DNA of 64,000 bases from Astrocystis sublimbata (GCA_022453515.1 JAJNNY010000037.1:299820-363819); one strand, 5' to 3'. Positions 1 to 12,582 are shown, counted from the first letter of the stretch. Numbers and translations: made by a program. Notes: generated by a model from the sequence alone, not told the origin.

Positions 1-153
1 ACACTATTGGACGTCTATCGAAGCATTAGTGTTGCCGCATACGACAGCTATAAAGCAGACATCACTCGTAAAGGATTGCATCTCCCTCCGCACCGGGCAA
101 TTGGCTGGCTTTGCTCCAAATCGGTTCATCCAATATCCTGATTTCTATGTTCT

Positions 154-1117
154 CTAAGCCAAGTAAGTCCTCCATCCCCAATACGCGGCGGCAACAGTTC
201 CTAAAACCATAGTCCATCGTTTTAAACCGGTGCGGATCTCGCTCCTAAAAATCTCCTCCATGGCTTTGGAGTCGTTGGACCGTGGGAAGTCAATACCCTT
301 TGGTACTTCGCAATTAAGTGCTTTGCACTAAATCACATCAAACGTCAGCATTGTGTGGTATACCTCGAGGACCTAGCCACCTCCAAACTGAAATGGGAGT
401 AGAAAGATTGAGGGGGGTCACTCACCAAAGGCTCCCAGCCATCCCTAACATCGAAGAATACCAAGTTCTCCTTGGGAACATGCTCTTTGAGGAAGGCAAG
501 ATGTCTTTCCCACACCTGACCCTCTTGCGCACCGCCTGCTTGCTTTCTTGACGGGAAGACCTCGCCCCACCGGCCATCGCGCATTGCGCTGGTCCAGGCG
601 CTGAAGTGGCGCATCTAAAGGGGCGTATCAGCACACAAGCACTGTTAAGCTTCGTACTATGGAAGCCCAATCTTACAGGGTTGTTGAACATCAACACGAT
701 GCCAAAGAACCAGACCTGGGCATTGCTTGCCGTCTTATCAAGCGACTCGGCCCATTTGTCTGCGTCGCGGACCGTGCAGATAACCTTGGCCTCGGGGTAC
801 AGCTTTACCAACTCCGGGACGAAGACGCACGCCGGTGTATCCGTGACTGCCACATAACCGTCCATGAGCTTTCTCAGCTCGCTCATCACGTACTTTTCAT
901 CTTCTTCGCTGCGGATTGGTGTGTGCTGCAATATCCTGGTCCACGTCTTAATGTTGTAGCTCTCGCCTTTGCTGACTTGTGTTCCGCAGTGATGTACGGG
1001 GCCGTCGAGGAGGATGGAGAGTGCTTGGCTAAATGATGTTGTTCCGGTTCGAGGCAATCCGGCTCCGATTACCTGGAGTTGCTTTCCCGGCTGTGGTCTT
1101 GATGCTTCTTGACCCAT
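154..1117 (-). CDS. P-loop sulfotransferase-like protein with C-terminal membrane anchor
   Basis: Three exons: 1117-677, 614-426 and 327-154, giving 267 residues; both introns (62 and 98 bp) have GT..AG ends and lie between whole codons, and the second has a CTGAC branch site. The N-terminus has a P-loop, GAGLPRTGTTSF at about residues 18-29, as in the PAPS-binding site of sulfotransferases. A mid-protein CTVRDADKWAES segment and the motif VFFDVRDGWEPL, followed after intron 2 by CKALNCEVPKG and FPRSND, match a large fungal family annotated as sulfotransferase family protein (sometimes mislabelled NAD-dependent epimerase). The last residues, LKRWTMVLGTVAAAYWGW, form a likely tail anchor. The substrate is unknown. 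The family call is firm; actual sulfotransfer activity is inference. No gene is seen in the first 153 bases beyond its likely 3' UTR. Confidence 0.85.
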
Positions 1118-4100
1118 TGTCGGTATTTGGTCAAATCGGGTGAGGTGTCGTTCGAGATAGGATATCTTGAGGTTTGGTCTTCGTATGTATGCAAGTAATA
1201 TGTTCGAGCGAGGCTCACTTAATGGGGAAACAGTAATATTCAGAGGTCGAGTTGCATTCGAGCTTCAAAGATGATGGAACGATGAAGTAATGGAGGCCCG
1301 CAGCAGGACTATATAATGCTCAAAAGCTTTCACCATCACACGGGCATCTTACTAAGTCCACCGAGATCTGAGGTCATAGTTTATGAAATAACTGACGTTC
1401 CACGGCAGATAATCGTGGAGGATTTTTCTTTTTCGACGCACAGGGCAGCTTGGACCCTGCAGTCACCCCTATGGACAACCTGGGGGCCTGGGCTGCTTGC
1501 AGATAAGTAGCTGCATGGGATGTGAAATACTGAAATGGAGGCATGTTGCGATCCTTGCCTCAGGACTCGCCATTGTGCCTGATTGGGCAAGCGGGCTCCG
1601 TCAGCTCTCGACTTCGAGTGCCTAAGCAGGCCTCAAGTGCTTCAGACCCATGAACTGCCGAGGGGATAATGACTACCTGCAGTATCTAGGCTGCAGAGAG
1701 TCTGTTACTACTGGCAGCACAGTCGACTAACGATTACCGCAGGAAGAGTCTCGTACTCGCACCCTCGCGCGGCGTAGTTGGTTGTGATCTTCAGACCTAT
1801 TTCCCCTTTCACCCACGCGTTTGGACCCTGCTGTTGGTTCGAATGGTACGCTGAATCCCATTTGATACATAGCCTTTATGTTTACAAAAGCTCGAGTGGC
1901 ACAGAATCCTATCCTCTGCCCTATTACGTCAACCCACGAGACTCCTGCTAGGTACGGACTATTATTTGAATATACTGTGCAAAGGTTTAGGCATTCAAGC
2001 AAGAAGCTGGTGGCCAATGATTCTTATGGTTTTCACCGGTTAAGTCAGTAACAGTGGCTATGATACGAATAGAGCTTGGGTGCCATGCAATCAGTTGGGA
2101 CCCTCCACGACTTGGCACTTGGCGCAGATGAAGAGGGTTGCATTGCGTCCTCTTCTTCATAATTCTAGGAAATATCGTCATGACTTCCTGGCCTTAGTGC
2201 TTGGTATCTTCATGGAGCTAACTAGTGGAATTGACGAGCGATTTTATGTCATATCTATCGAAGAATCCTCGGCATCTAGGACATCTTCATAGGTCTTGCC
2301 TAGGGTCAGGGGTGTGTTTGTCAATGAATCCATTATACAAGAACCTGACATTACGTACTGCTGGTAATACGGAATCTCGCCCAGACTCGGCGCCTAGTAA
2401 GGCGGAATGATCGACAACCAAATACCGAGGAGAACCTCAACCGCGCGTCAATCCGGGACCGACAGGCGAGCAGGGTCGCGAGGCATCCTACTAACCCATG
2501 CCTGCTACGAGGTCGAGAATCTTGGATGCTTGGGCATCAGAATGAACCAGATGAGACGTATCCCCGGATTATTTGCTGTTTCGACTAAGACTTATGATCA
2601 CTAGTAAGTTTCTGACGAGAGATACTCACAACAACAGCCACGATGTTGGGGTGTGTTATCTTACCGGTATCGTCAATGGTGTCGCTTAGACGCAGCGAAT
2701 AGTAACGAGTCGTTCGCGGCGCCGTGTGGCTCATTGTACGTCCTGCCTTGAAATGAGAAAGCGCCCTATCAATACGTTGGCTGTGTAGATCAATGTAACT
2801 CTCTGCTTGGCTTGCAGAATGTTTTAGTAAGTATGTTGTGCGACCTGTGTCAGATTGCAACATCGCTTGATGATGCACTAGCTGGTTGTTCTCGATTCTC
2901 AGTGGCCCGCGACGGCAGCTAGTGCGCCCGTTCGTACCGCAAATGTCGACATGGCTCCTCACGAGACACACATAAGCCTCGGCATCAATTGCGAACTCCT
3001 CTCGCAAGGTCGAGACGAAGAACGGCATTTGTGCGTACATAAGCTGACCTGAGCGATAAACTAAACGGTGTACGAGGCTTGAGACATTACTAAGTGCTAT
3101 AGCTAGCGGGCCTGACCTACATTAAAACCAAGATAAGAATCGGCGTCGCAGTAGTATCGCAGCTGAAAAGCAGCTGGCCGGTCTTTCTTGCTGTACACAA
3201 GGCATATCACTTTGGGGCGTAGATCGTCGCAAACTGCAGGCCAGCCTCCAGGTAAGCAAGCTGATCCATCAAAGTTTAATTCGGTCATATGTAATTAATT
3301 AAAAGACTCTGTGACGACGATATTCGATTCGAGAAGAATGAAATCTACTAAGTCCGACTCCTAATTTACATCTGGGGGTGGAGATCTATTATTGTACTCA
3401 ATAGGAACATCATGGAGGGACTGAGTCCAACTGACACCAAGCTGAAATTCCACAATTCAGTAGGTACCTACTATCAATCAATTTATCCCGTCGAGCCTCT
3501 CGCCTGTATGGCTACAACTCCCGTGAATCATTAAGTCAATTCGGCGGCACTGAATTCGACAGCCTCATGTGGCTCTGTATGGGTGCAGTTTCAGCATCAA
3601 TTGATGGATACGAGCCCAGTCTAAGTAGATACCATGCCTGGTACAACAACAACACCACACTGTGCGCAAGAGTCGTTGTTGTTGTGCAGAGCTTGTAACT
3701 CCGAACCTTCTCGCCAAGGAGATTGCTCCACGCCGTCAGCATCATTGGATGCAGCTTTGGAGTCCTAGACTGCTCCAGCGGCCCAGATGGCTGGAGCGTA
3801 GGTACCTACTACGCCACACTATTGAAGGTAACTAACTTCATATGTAGTTGCCTGTTTTTGCCTGCAGTGCAGTTGGGTCTTTGATAGAACAATACGTTAT
3901 CACCATGGTATCCGTTTTGACGGTTTGATCCTCGACAATCTATGTTTTTCGCCCCCATGGAGTGTAAAGATGCCGAGCTACTGCGTGTTATGTAGGTACG
4001 TACCTGGGTACATAAGCAAATACCGCGCTTTTTACACATGAGAGATCTAACGAACTGGACATTGGTGCCGGACTGAACCGCCGGAGTGCCGGGGTAAGAT

Positions 4101-5561
4101 TCAATGTGGGATGCATCAGCGCATTGTGTGAGTAGATTCTTAAAATGGTACCTTCTTGAACTGGAATATCCGATCCTATGATGTGCGTGGCTGCTCAGCT
4201 CGATTACGTGGGCCACTGGGCCACCACAGCGCTGTCAGCTTGCTATATATAAACACTCCAGAAGGCTGCATGGAACAACGTACGATCTGGGAAGAGAGAG
4301 ATTCATGTGCTTCATTGACCTTCAACCCAGATTCTGCCCGGACAGGCTCGGAGAGTCAAGCAAGTGGTGGAACTACAAGCCAAAGACAATGTGCTCTGCG
4401 CCTGCAATTGATGTTAAGAGAGTCACGTTACGTTGACTTTGCTGTCGTGCACTCCAATTTGCCTCTTCGAACACCGACACTGGTACTTCCTGTGGACTTC
4501 AGATGGCACCCAGAACTGCGCTTCAATCGAAGTACATGCTCATCAAGTTCCTCGTACTCCAGTCTAAAATACCAACGGAGCCGACGCACTAAGGTAGTAG
4601 CAAGCGGCGTACATTCTTAGCGCACTATGCGGGCGCATCGGTAGCGGCTTCCTGCGACGCGACCACAGTTGCAAGATCCACCAGGGTTCGAGGCCCGGCT
4701 CTGGCCTACCGGCGTCATGGGTGGCTTACACCTCGTCTACACTTACCATGTTGTGTCCGATTCGTAAACCATTTGAAACCATCACATTATCGAATTCCGC
4801 CTCATCCTTATTGCCATTCGCTCCCTAGGTGCACTTGAGCACCAGAGTGTGGCACACCACCACTATCAGGTATGAAGAAGGAGACGTTAGACGAACGAAC
4901 TATACGAATCTGTATTCACTTTTGCGTCGCTCCAACGCGAGACATTGTTCTACGAGACTTGTCACGTTAAGGCTGCTGTCAACATCTTCTACCTTTCCAA
5001 CCCGGTGGGCTCAAGCCGAGCTACCTATATGTATTAGACTCATTCCCGCCATTGCGTTGTGACCACACACACACTTCCTCTCCACAGGTGACAGAGCACT
5101 GTATGTCAACTTGTGTTGGAGTGCATCAGCATCGGACGAGCCCACGACGGATGTTCAGCTCTCGTGGCGGCCCGCCTGGCATCTCTTGACTGCGTATGCG
5201 TACTCCCTACTTAAGTACATACATACATACATGCAAAGCTCATCTATTTGTGTGTGCCATGTGTGCGCGTCCCGGCCGATCAGCTGCTGTCGTGTGTCTC
5301 AACCTCAGCATTGTTTCTTTTCTCGCCCCGGAGCCCGCGCACGCAGTCCACCTCCGTCGCTGACCTCTCGATTATAAACCTACTCTCCAAGTGACGTGAT
5401 CCTCCGGATCCTCCTCTCCAGATCCTCCAGACCCGCGCGGCTGCTTCCACCCACATACGGACCAAATGCCTCTTCGCCACAATCTGCGTCGACTCACGGG
5501 GGAACTCACGCCAACACAACTGTCCACATAGCATCGACTGCATCGACACAGCAACGAAAGC
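1118..5561. other. Intergenic stretch, no supported gene
   Basis: This 4.4-kb gap lies between the divergently transcribed sulfotransferase-like and metallo-beta-lactamase-fold genes. The open frames in it (for example 2585-3040 on minus and 4156-4620 on plus) show no family motifs and no convincing splice structure. It contains palindromic motifs around TAGGTACCTA (near 3461-3475 and 3800-3815), a TATA-like run near 4243, and a short TACA microsatellite near 5214-5232. The last 300 bases before 5562 are C/T-rich, as expected for a fungal promoter and 5' leader. Confidence 0.5.
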
Positions 5562-7385
5562 ATGGCGTTGACCGTGAAGCACCTCAACTCTGACTCCTCG
5601 TTCCTCCTCTCTTTTGAGCCAGTCATACCTGAATCTGTCGCCGGCTCAGTGATACCCCGGCCCTTCACCATACTGCTAGATCCGTGGATAACGGGGTCAT
5701 CGACAATATTCCATGCCCGGATCTCTATCACATCACATAAACGACCAGCCTGCATCTCATCGCTTGCGGAGCTACCGCAACCCCCGGACCTCGTCATTAT
5801 TAGCCAGCACAAGCCTGATCACTGCAATGAGGCAACATTGCGCCAACTCCCCGCGCGGGGTGATACGATCATTATTGCCGAGCCTGCATCTGCACGCCTG
5901 ATCAAAAGCTGGAAGTACTTCGACAAGGAGAAAGTTCGGACCGTTGAGCGATGGGAAGACCCACGCCTCACGGGAAAGCAGTCGGTGGTACGGATACCTG
6001 TCCCGCCTCTGCAACCCAACGGACAAGAGGGCGAGGTTACCGTCGCCTATATCCCGCAAAAGCATGATATTGCCGGTCTCCACAGCGCCATCGGCATCAC
6101 TTACAAAGCGCCGCCTACACACGGCTTGAAGAAACTGATATCGCAGTCTAAGACTCTCACGCCGCCTTCAACTCCAGGGTCATATGTCAATGCCAAGCAA
6201 TACGTCGATGCGGAGGGACAGGTGACTGTCATTACACCGTCAGGAGACACCTTTCTGCTACCTCCAACACCTCCTATGTCTCCCGTTTCCCCAGTCTCAT
6301 CCAAATCGTTACGATCCATCCGCTCTGTGTCCACACTGATCGCCTCGCCGACACATAACCTCTACAGCCCCAGTTTCCGCCCTGCGACGTCCCGGAGTGA
6401 AAAGGCTCTGCCGCCGAGTCCGTACAGCCACAGCCGACCCATCTCGCTGATATTCTCACCACACGGGATACAGTACAGCTACATCGCTCACTACGCAACG
6501 TCGCATCTCGTCGCCGAGGCGGCCCTACCGCTGACCGCGCTCCTCCACTGCATGGACAGCATCGACAATCCGTGGTGGCTCGGCGGCAACATCTGCGCCG
6601 GTGTGCCTTACGGCGCCGAGATCGCCTCGAAGCTAGGGGCTAGACTGTGGATCAGTGCGCACGATGGGGAGAAGAATGTTCGAGGTCTAGCTACGGGGTT
6701 ACTGAAGACACGGCGGTGGGACGACAAGGAGATCCGAGGGTATCTGGAGAACAAGGTTGATGGGCCCGAACCCGGGCTCGGACTCTCACACTCGCATGCT
6801 CGGAAAAGCCAGGTTGATCTGCGGCAGCAGCAGAAGAAGGGAGGCGCGCAACGACAGAAGAACTGCACAGAGGTATTGCGTCTCGACTGTGGCGAGGAAA
6901 TACTGGTGTCTGGAACCGGACAGCTGTGGCGCACTACGAATGATAATGACAATACCCAGTCGATCGCGAAGCAGAAACCCAATCTTGTCAAGGAAGAAGA
7001 AATACCTCCTGTCCCTCCTCTCCCACCCCTTCCTCCGCTGCCACTGATCCCCAAATCATCTGTGGCAAAAATCAGGAACCAAAAGAAATACAGCAAGTCG
7101 ATGGAGACACTGGTGCTCCCTACAGTCCAGGACGGCATGTCGCCAAGAAAGACCGGTCGTTACAGGACTCTGAGGACTTTGGATCTGATCAAGCCTTCGC
7201 CGAGACTGATCATCGAACACGAAGGACACGACACCCCCAACGTACGACCCCCGGCGCGGCCTCCTCGGAGTCCTATTGAAAGCCCTCTTGGAAATGGGAC
7301 TGGGATGAAAACCACAAAGGCGCCCGTTGAGCCAGTTGGGGCGGATGCGCCCATCTCACCCAGGAGCGTGAGGTTCGCGACCTAA
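5562..7385 (+). CDS. Degenerate metallo-beta-lactamase-fold protein, fungal
   Basis: A single uninterrupted exon of 607 residues beginning at ATG 5562. The N-terminal region has family hallmarks of a fungal metallo-beta-lactamase-like group: LLDPWITGSS at about 38-47, then LVIISQHKPDHCNEATL at about 77-93. The usual zinc motif HxHxDH is here Q82-H83-K84-P85-D86-H87, so two metal-binding histidines are replaced and only the DH end remains. A later segment YIPQKHDIAGLHSAIG resembles the next metal-ligand region. A Ser/Pro-rich insert follows (about 195-300), then a second conserved block (IFSPHGIQYSYIAHY, WWLGGN). The C-terminal 150 residues are low-complexity, with a PPVPPLPPLPPLPLIP run. It is likely intracellular, since no signal peptide is seen. 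Function is unknown; zinc hydrolase activity is doubtful. Confidence 0.85.
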   Translation: MALTVKHLNSDSSFLLSFEPVIPESVAGSVIPRPFTILLDPWITGSSTIFHARISITSHKRPACISSLAELPQPPDLVIISQHKPDHCNEATLRQLPARGDTIIIAEPASARLIKSWKYFDKEKVRTVERWEDPRLTGKQSVVRIPVPPLQPNGQEGEVTVAYIPQKHDIAGLHSAIGITYKAPPTHGLKKLISQSKTLTPPSTPGSYVNAKQYVDAEGQVTVITPSGDTFLLPPTPPMSPVSPVSSKSLRSIRSVSTLIASPTHNLYSPSFRPATSRSEKALPPSPYSHSRPISLIFSPHGIQYSYIAHYATSHLVAEAALPLTALLHCMDSIDNPWWLGGNICAGVPYGAEIASKLGARLWISAHDGEKNVRGLATGLLKTRRWDDKEIRGYLENKVDGPEPGLGLSHSHARKSQVDLRQQQKKGGAQRQKNCTEVLRLDCGEEILVSGTGQLWRTTNDNDNTQSIAKQKPNLVKEEEIPPVPPLPPLPPLPLIPKSSVAKIRNQKKYSKSMETLVLPTVQDGMSPRKTGRYRTLRTLDLIKPSPRLIIEHEGHDTPNVRPPARPPRSPIESPLGNGTGMKTTKAPVEPVGADAPISPRSVRFAT

Positions 7386-8682
7386 ATTGCCCAGTCTTGC
7401 CCTGGTCGTTCTTTGTGCTGTCATGTTCCTCCTCACTTGTGCTTTTTTTCCTTTCTTTCTAACAATTGTATTGTGTATTTGTATTCTTCTTCCTGCCTTC
7501 CTTGTTTTTTCAAGTCCTTCCCCCCTTCCCCCTTCACAGTTATACGAGAGAAGAAGGGATTCTGCAAACCACACACAGCACACCAGGCGACCAGGCGTAT
7601 ACAGTCACATTCATCCAGACTGGAGGTACTCACGAGATACGATACGGGATACGGGATAGGGATCAGGGCAGATACACATAAAGATCCCAAACGGCGCGGC
7701 AGGGCACGGTACGATTTCCTTTTTGATACCATACGTTACGATACGAGACCATGCACAGGTGGCACAGGCATAAGCACGAACACAGGCGAGACAGGCACCC
7801 AACGGATTGGCGTAAGGTTATTGGTGCATTCATCGCGGCTCTCACATAACTCCAAGCATGCAGCCTGCTCATGTCTTCATCACGCTCGCCTTCAGAGCCC
7901 GGCCATCTCTTGAGTCTTGTCATGTTTTGTCTCTTCTTGATTTGCTGGAGTTTGAACGGCGAACGAGAAAAATAAGGATCAAATGCATTTACGACCATTG
8001 GTCGGGGCGGCTGGGCAAGTAGTTTGCTTGATGGTTGAAGCCGGCCAGCCAGCCAGCATACAAAACGGAACGGAACAAGTAGGCCATAGGTACTTAGGCA
8101 GGTAGATAGGTATTCTATAAAGAGTACGAGAATACGATGAATGCTCTCTCCCTTTCAGAGACTCGGGGGCTCGAATGAAATCTATCTACGTGATCACCTT
8201 CGTCTCGTCTGGGGCATTGGGAATCCCGCTTGAGAATTATAAACCTGACTGACATCAATACGCCCACAACACAACCATGCCATGCCATGCCCTGCCCTGC
8301 GAGTCCATCGCTGTCTCCTTCCTTCTACTTGGCCTTTCCGGCCCTCTTCCGGACGTTCGTCATAAATCATCAAATCATTCAACCGAGGTGAGGGGGGTAT
8401 CAATCACGGCGTCTCCGCACATTCCAAGCCCCGAGGCACGCGTGGGTTCCGATATCAGATCGCAATGCAATATTCCCAACAACGTTCTTCAAGACCCGAT
8501 CCATAATCGCGACAATGGGAAAACCAGTGTCCAGTCGTTCTGACGTACTAGTACAAATCACGCCCAAGTGATGCCGAAGCCCGGCGGTGCATGGGTTTCA
8601 CTCGGGGTTGGTATCTGGCCGACCAGGTAAGGTGGTTCATGGACGATATATACGATCCCCCGGGAAATGAGACGGCCTTGCT
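7386..8682. other. Intergenic region between convergent genes
   Basis: This holds the expected 3' ends of the metallo-beta-lactamase-fold gene (plus) and the penta-EF-hand gene (minus). It opens with a strongly pyrimidine-rich stretch (about 7440-7535). Near 7630-7662 there is an imperfect array of GATAC-type units. No coding region is supported; the open frames here are low-complexity and overlap on both strands. Confidence 0.5.
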
Positions 8683-10307
8683 TTACTTCAGTTGCTTCAA
8701 GATTTCGACCAGGAAGTCTTCGAACCCCAGGGTGATGTAACCATCACGGTCGTCGTCGTACTTCTTGAACACATCGGTCATCCGCTTGAGACTGATGCAA
8801 GCCTGGACGAAGAGGTCGAAGCTCATGACACCCTCGCTGCGCTTGTCGTACGTGTTGAAGAGCAGCTCTACGAAGCCGGGACTCAGACGGTAACGGAAGG
8901 CGATGAGCGCATTGGTGAACTCGTCGAGACTGATGCCTCCGGACCGATCAACGTCGAAGCGATCGAACAGGGTGCGCCACGAGGCGAGGAAGGACCACAG
9001 CCCGCAGAACTCGTCGAAGCCGATGGTGCCGGAGCGGTCGCTGTCGAACATCCGGATCATCATGCGCACCGTCTGCGGGTCAAAGGCGGTCCAGTCACCG
9101 TTGACGAGGGCTGCTGATAGTTCGCGCTCCGAAAGCTGTCCGGTACCTGGATCGCGGCGGTTAGCGCTGTCCGGTCTGGCGCCTGCGCCTGTGCATGTGT
9201 GTATCACATGTGATGTAGTTCTATGCTGTAGATATGCGCCTGCATGGAGTCGGCTATCGGCAGATCTGCCAAGGCAATTTCATGCATCCTCAGGGTCTGT
9301 GATCCGGTGGTCTGACCTCACCATACCGCACTATACCGCACGACCACCCGAGGAGAAAGCATGCGCGCATTCCGATAGCGATATGATGATAGGAAGTAGA
9401 AAAAGTTTTGGACTTACTATCCTTATCTACAGCGCGGAACAGTGGCAGGAGGCTGGGATCGGCGCCACCGTCCTGGGGAACGGGCGAGGGCGGAGGTCTG
9501 TTGGAAGCAGGCGGACGGTTGTGCGCCGAGGGTCGCTGGCCAGTGGCCGGGGGCGGCGGCGACATTGGTGAGTAGGAATGCGACGACATTGAGCCGTAGT
9601 GTGTCCGGCCGCTCGACGACTGGTGACTCGAGGACTCGTGCCTTCTGCTGGGGTAGGTGTCGTGCCGTGAAGGAGCCAAGTTCTGGGGTACTGGAGGCGG
9701 CGGTTTAGATTGGTAGTGTGAAGCGACAGGTCTCGGTCCGCCGCCTTTCTGTAGAAGGAGAAACTGAGTGTCAGTTATGTTGCAATACAAAGCCAAAGCC
9801 AAAGCCAAAGCCAAAGCCAAAGCCAAAGCCAAAGCCAAAGCCAAAGACGCTCTGTGCGCTCGTGGAGATGGATGAAGTGGAACCGAGGGCCTGCTGCGAT
9901 AAGGGTAGACGCAAGGAGCTGGGATGGTGTATGTCCGGACGAAGACTGCGACGAGGGAAATAGCTGGAGAGGGCTACGAACCTGGTCTGGCTCGGCGAAC
10001 CTATCAAGTGATGTTAGCGTATTGTTATTTTGTTATTTTGGTAGTTTTTGTTTGTCTAGTGTTTGATCACCAATGGGCGCCCTTTGTCCTACCGAATAGG
10101 AGCTGCCCCACGGCAGAAGGGGGCGCCGTGGTGTTGCAACAGCATCCGACCACGCAGCGCATGTACGATAGGTCAGAGGGCGGCCGGAGGTCAGGGAATG
10201 GGCGACGCGGGATTACGATGCTGGTGGGGTAGAGGGACGAAGACGATTCGCGGCGTTGCGACTTACCTTGGCAGTTCGTCTGGGTTATAGGGCCTGTTGT
10301 ATGCCAT
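8683..10307 (-). CDS. PEF1: Penta-EF-hand (PEF) calcium-binding protein
   Basis: Four exons: 10307-10267, 10000-9982 (a 19-nt micro-exon), 9748-9418 and 9146-8683, totalling 855 nt or 284 residues, with all junctions GT..AG and the frame preserved. The protein starts MAYNRPYNPDELPRFAEPDQ, continues with a Pro/Ser-rich segment of about 100 residues, and ends in five EF-hands. Loops visible are DKDSTGQLSERE, DSDRSGTIGFDE, DVDRSGGISLDE, a degenerate DKRSEGVMSFDL, and DDDRDGYITLGFED with an insertion. This layout matches yeast Pef1 and animal ALG-2/peflin, which act as Ca-dependent adaptors at membranes. Loop 1 is completed only by joining exons 3 and 4, which supports that junction. The largest intron region contains a hexanucleotide repeat. 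The family is certain; the partner proteins are inference. Confidence 0.9.
9788..9846 (+). repeat. GCCAAA hexanucleotide repeat in an intron
   Basis: About ten tandem copies of a six-base unit (CCAAAG/GCCAAA, or CTTTGG read on the other strand) lie inside the intron between exons 2 and 3 of the penta-EF-hand gene. The run would encode Gly-Phe or Lys-Pro repeats in open frames, but the splice model places it outside the protein. Confidence 0.95.
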
Positions 10308-12582
10308 CTTGGGCTCTCCTCTCTCCGCGATAACAGCGGACGCGCGCGCACGGTAGCACACGACAGACAGCAGATAAATGAACAGGAGCGCCTTTCGAGC
10401 TAACGATATAGATTTTGGGTAGGAGGACAAGGAGGGCGGCAGTTTAGGTTTTCAGGTCGGCCTCATGAGGGGTGTTGAAAATCCTGAAAGCGTCGACGAG
10501 GGAATGCGTTTGCTTTATTACCTTAGATCGTACGTACCCTGGCATCCTGCATCCTGGATTATTTTAGGTGGCTCGGGCGGGCTGTCGTCTAGAGGGGGGA
10601 GGGGGTCAGCTGCAGGCCTGCCCAGGGAATAGGTGGGGTACCTACCAGCTACCAGCTCCTTCTCTGGGTCACCCTTCGGCCATCAGCTGCACCCTTGCAT
10701 CGAAGGTCTCTTCCGCATTTAATGGAAATGACGGTACCTGTCGCTCACGAACCGCAGCAGCAGCCCTAGAGGCGCCCAGTCATATGGGACCTACCGGCAC
10801 CTTCCACCTAACGGCATTCCGCTAGCCGTTGGTGTAGCGCCTGGTTTACGGTTGGGTCCAGCGGATGCGGCACTATAACCCAACCCCACTAATGCTCAGC
10901 TACATACTGGAACTGCGCGTGAATTCATGATCCCTCTGCAACACCAACACAAACGAATAACACCTTTAGAAGCCTTTGCCTGCTGCATTAAGCCTCTGGT
11001 AAATGAATTATATGTCCTTCAGAACAGGCAGACGTAACTCTCTACATTATCATTGGCACATACGTCGTGACTCAGAGCGAGGGCGCATGAGGTAAGCATC
11101 AGTGCTGTACACGATGAGCCGGGCAGTGCCCAAAGCTCGCGAGGCGCTGTGGGCCCATTAATCGAAAGCAATACCGACGGCATGGAGTCGGAAAGGGGCG
11201 ATGCGACACGGCAGAGAGAATACCAAGACCGGGCGATGTCTTCCTTCGACGGGAGCTCTAATCGAAGGACAAAAAAAAGAGAATAGCCGCGGAAGGATTG
11301 TGACTAGAAGCAGCACCTAGAAGCGGCCAAGGCTGAGTCGCCTTACAAGGTTGATTTTGGCCGCTATGCGCCGGGGCTGTGTAAGTCGGGTATCCTCCTG
11401 GTCCGTCCCGATAGTAGACTGACAGGTAACAGGCAAACAGGTATCTCCTAAAGTGATGCTCGCATTCTCTTTGTTCCGTAAGATTAAGAGCGGCAAGTCC
11501 AAAGCAAAGTTGATCATGGCTGTGCGATTCACCCTGACCGTCCATAATGACTGGAACCGCGACAGCGAATCGTCATGCAGAAGGGGAAAACTTGGCCATG
11601 TAAGCGCACCGCGTCACTTCTGATTCACCATCCCAGTCTCTCGCCCGACGACCCTGACGATCTCTTTCTTGTCCAATGTCAGTCAGCATGGGAGCAGAGC
11701 TTCATTCCTTGCTCCTTTTAATTGTCTCATGGGCTATCGCCTCTCACGCGCGGCACAGTCTGATGCCCAAGCTCAAATCGCATCTCTGCATAACAGTGTC
11801 GGTACCACGTGAGCTGTACGAGGGATGGAATGAGTCGAGCAGCTCCATAAGACAACGTCCCGCTGTTCTGCCGCTTGAAGTCATCAGATAGGCGCAACCG
11901 GATTCGGCAAAGGCGGCACCCCGTAGGTACAGTGCTACTATATACATCCGTAGTACGAGTATGTAATCTAGAGACGGAATGCTACCCCAACCCAGGAGCA
12001 CAATACGATATTTCTACGTCACAGAATCGAAAAGGGAGGTGATGCCGCAACTGATTTGTAATCTTACAAGCTAACTCGCTGCTTGTGTGCAATTTTGAAC
12101 CCATTTTCGAAGCAGCTACCCCAGATCAACTGCCAAAATAGTGCATTCGATGAGATACTACCAGGCAGGTAAGTACGCGTACTAGATAAAGATCTGCAAC
12201 CTTGAAGTATCGTTTATTCTTAGCACCAACCGTGAACATCGTCACTAGTCAGGGTTTTCCGAGGGGCCGAGCTGACCCCAGCTAATAATCCCGAGTGCGA
12301 GGGCGGCATGTCCCGCAGGTTCGGATCTCTTGGCACCGCCCAGCTTCATTCGGTACTTGGGCAGGACCTAGAGCAACCCGCATTACTAATGGGACATTGC
12401 AAGTAGAATTCGAGTCATTTTGCGCCGCTGTCTATGTAGGTTTAGGATATATGCACTTCCAACCTTACCTGGGTAGTATCGGGCTCTCGCTCATACTGAT
12501 CGAATGGACTTACTTACCTTCACATATCTTTGCCAAATCTTAGACTAGTGGACTGACATTCGGTCTTGGTTATTCGTTAAGC
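10308..12582. other. Intergenic stretch, divergent promoters
   Basis: This 2.3-kb region separates the divergently oriented penta-EF-hand and ChaC-type genes and should hold both promoters. No open frame in it has recognisable motifs or splice structure. I see no RNA gene or mobile element. Confidence 0.45.

Noticed and set aside
2585..3040. 151-codon minus-strand frame
   Set aside because: Composition resembles random sequence, with no motif, signal peptide or flanking exon.
4684..4696. Perfect match to a tRNA B-box (GGTTCGAGGCC)
   Set aside because: The T-stem has a mismatch, no complementary acceptor strand lies upstream, and no A-box or D-arm is visible, so there is no cloverleaf.
8692..9117. 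141-codon plus-strand frame across the EF-hand exon
   Set aside because: The opposite strand has five EF-hand loops in frame; this is its shadow.
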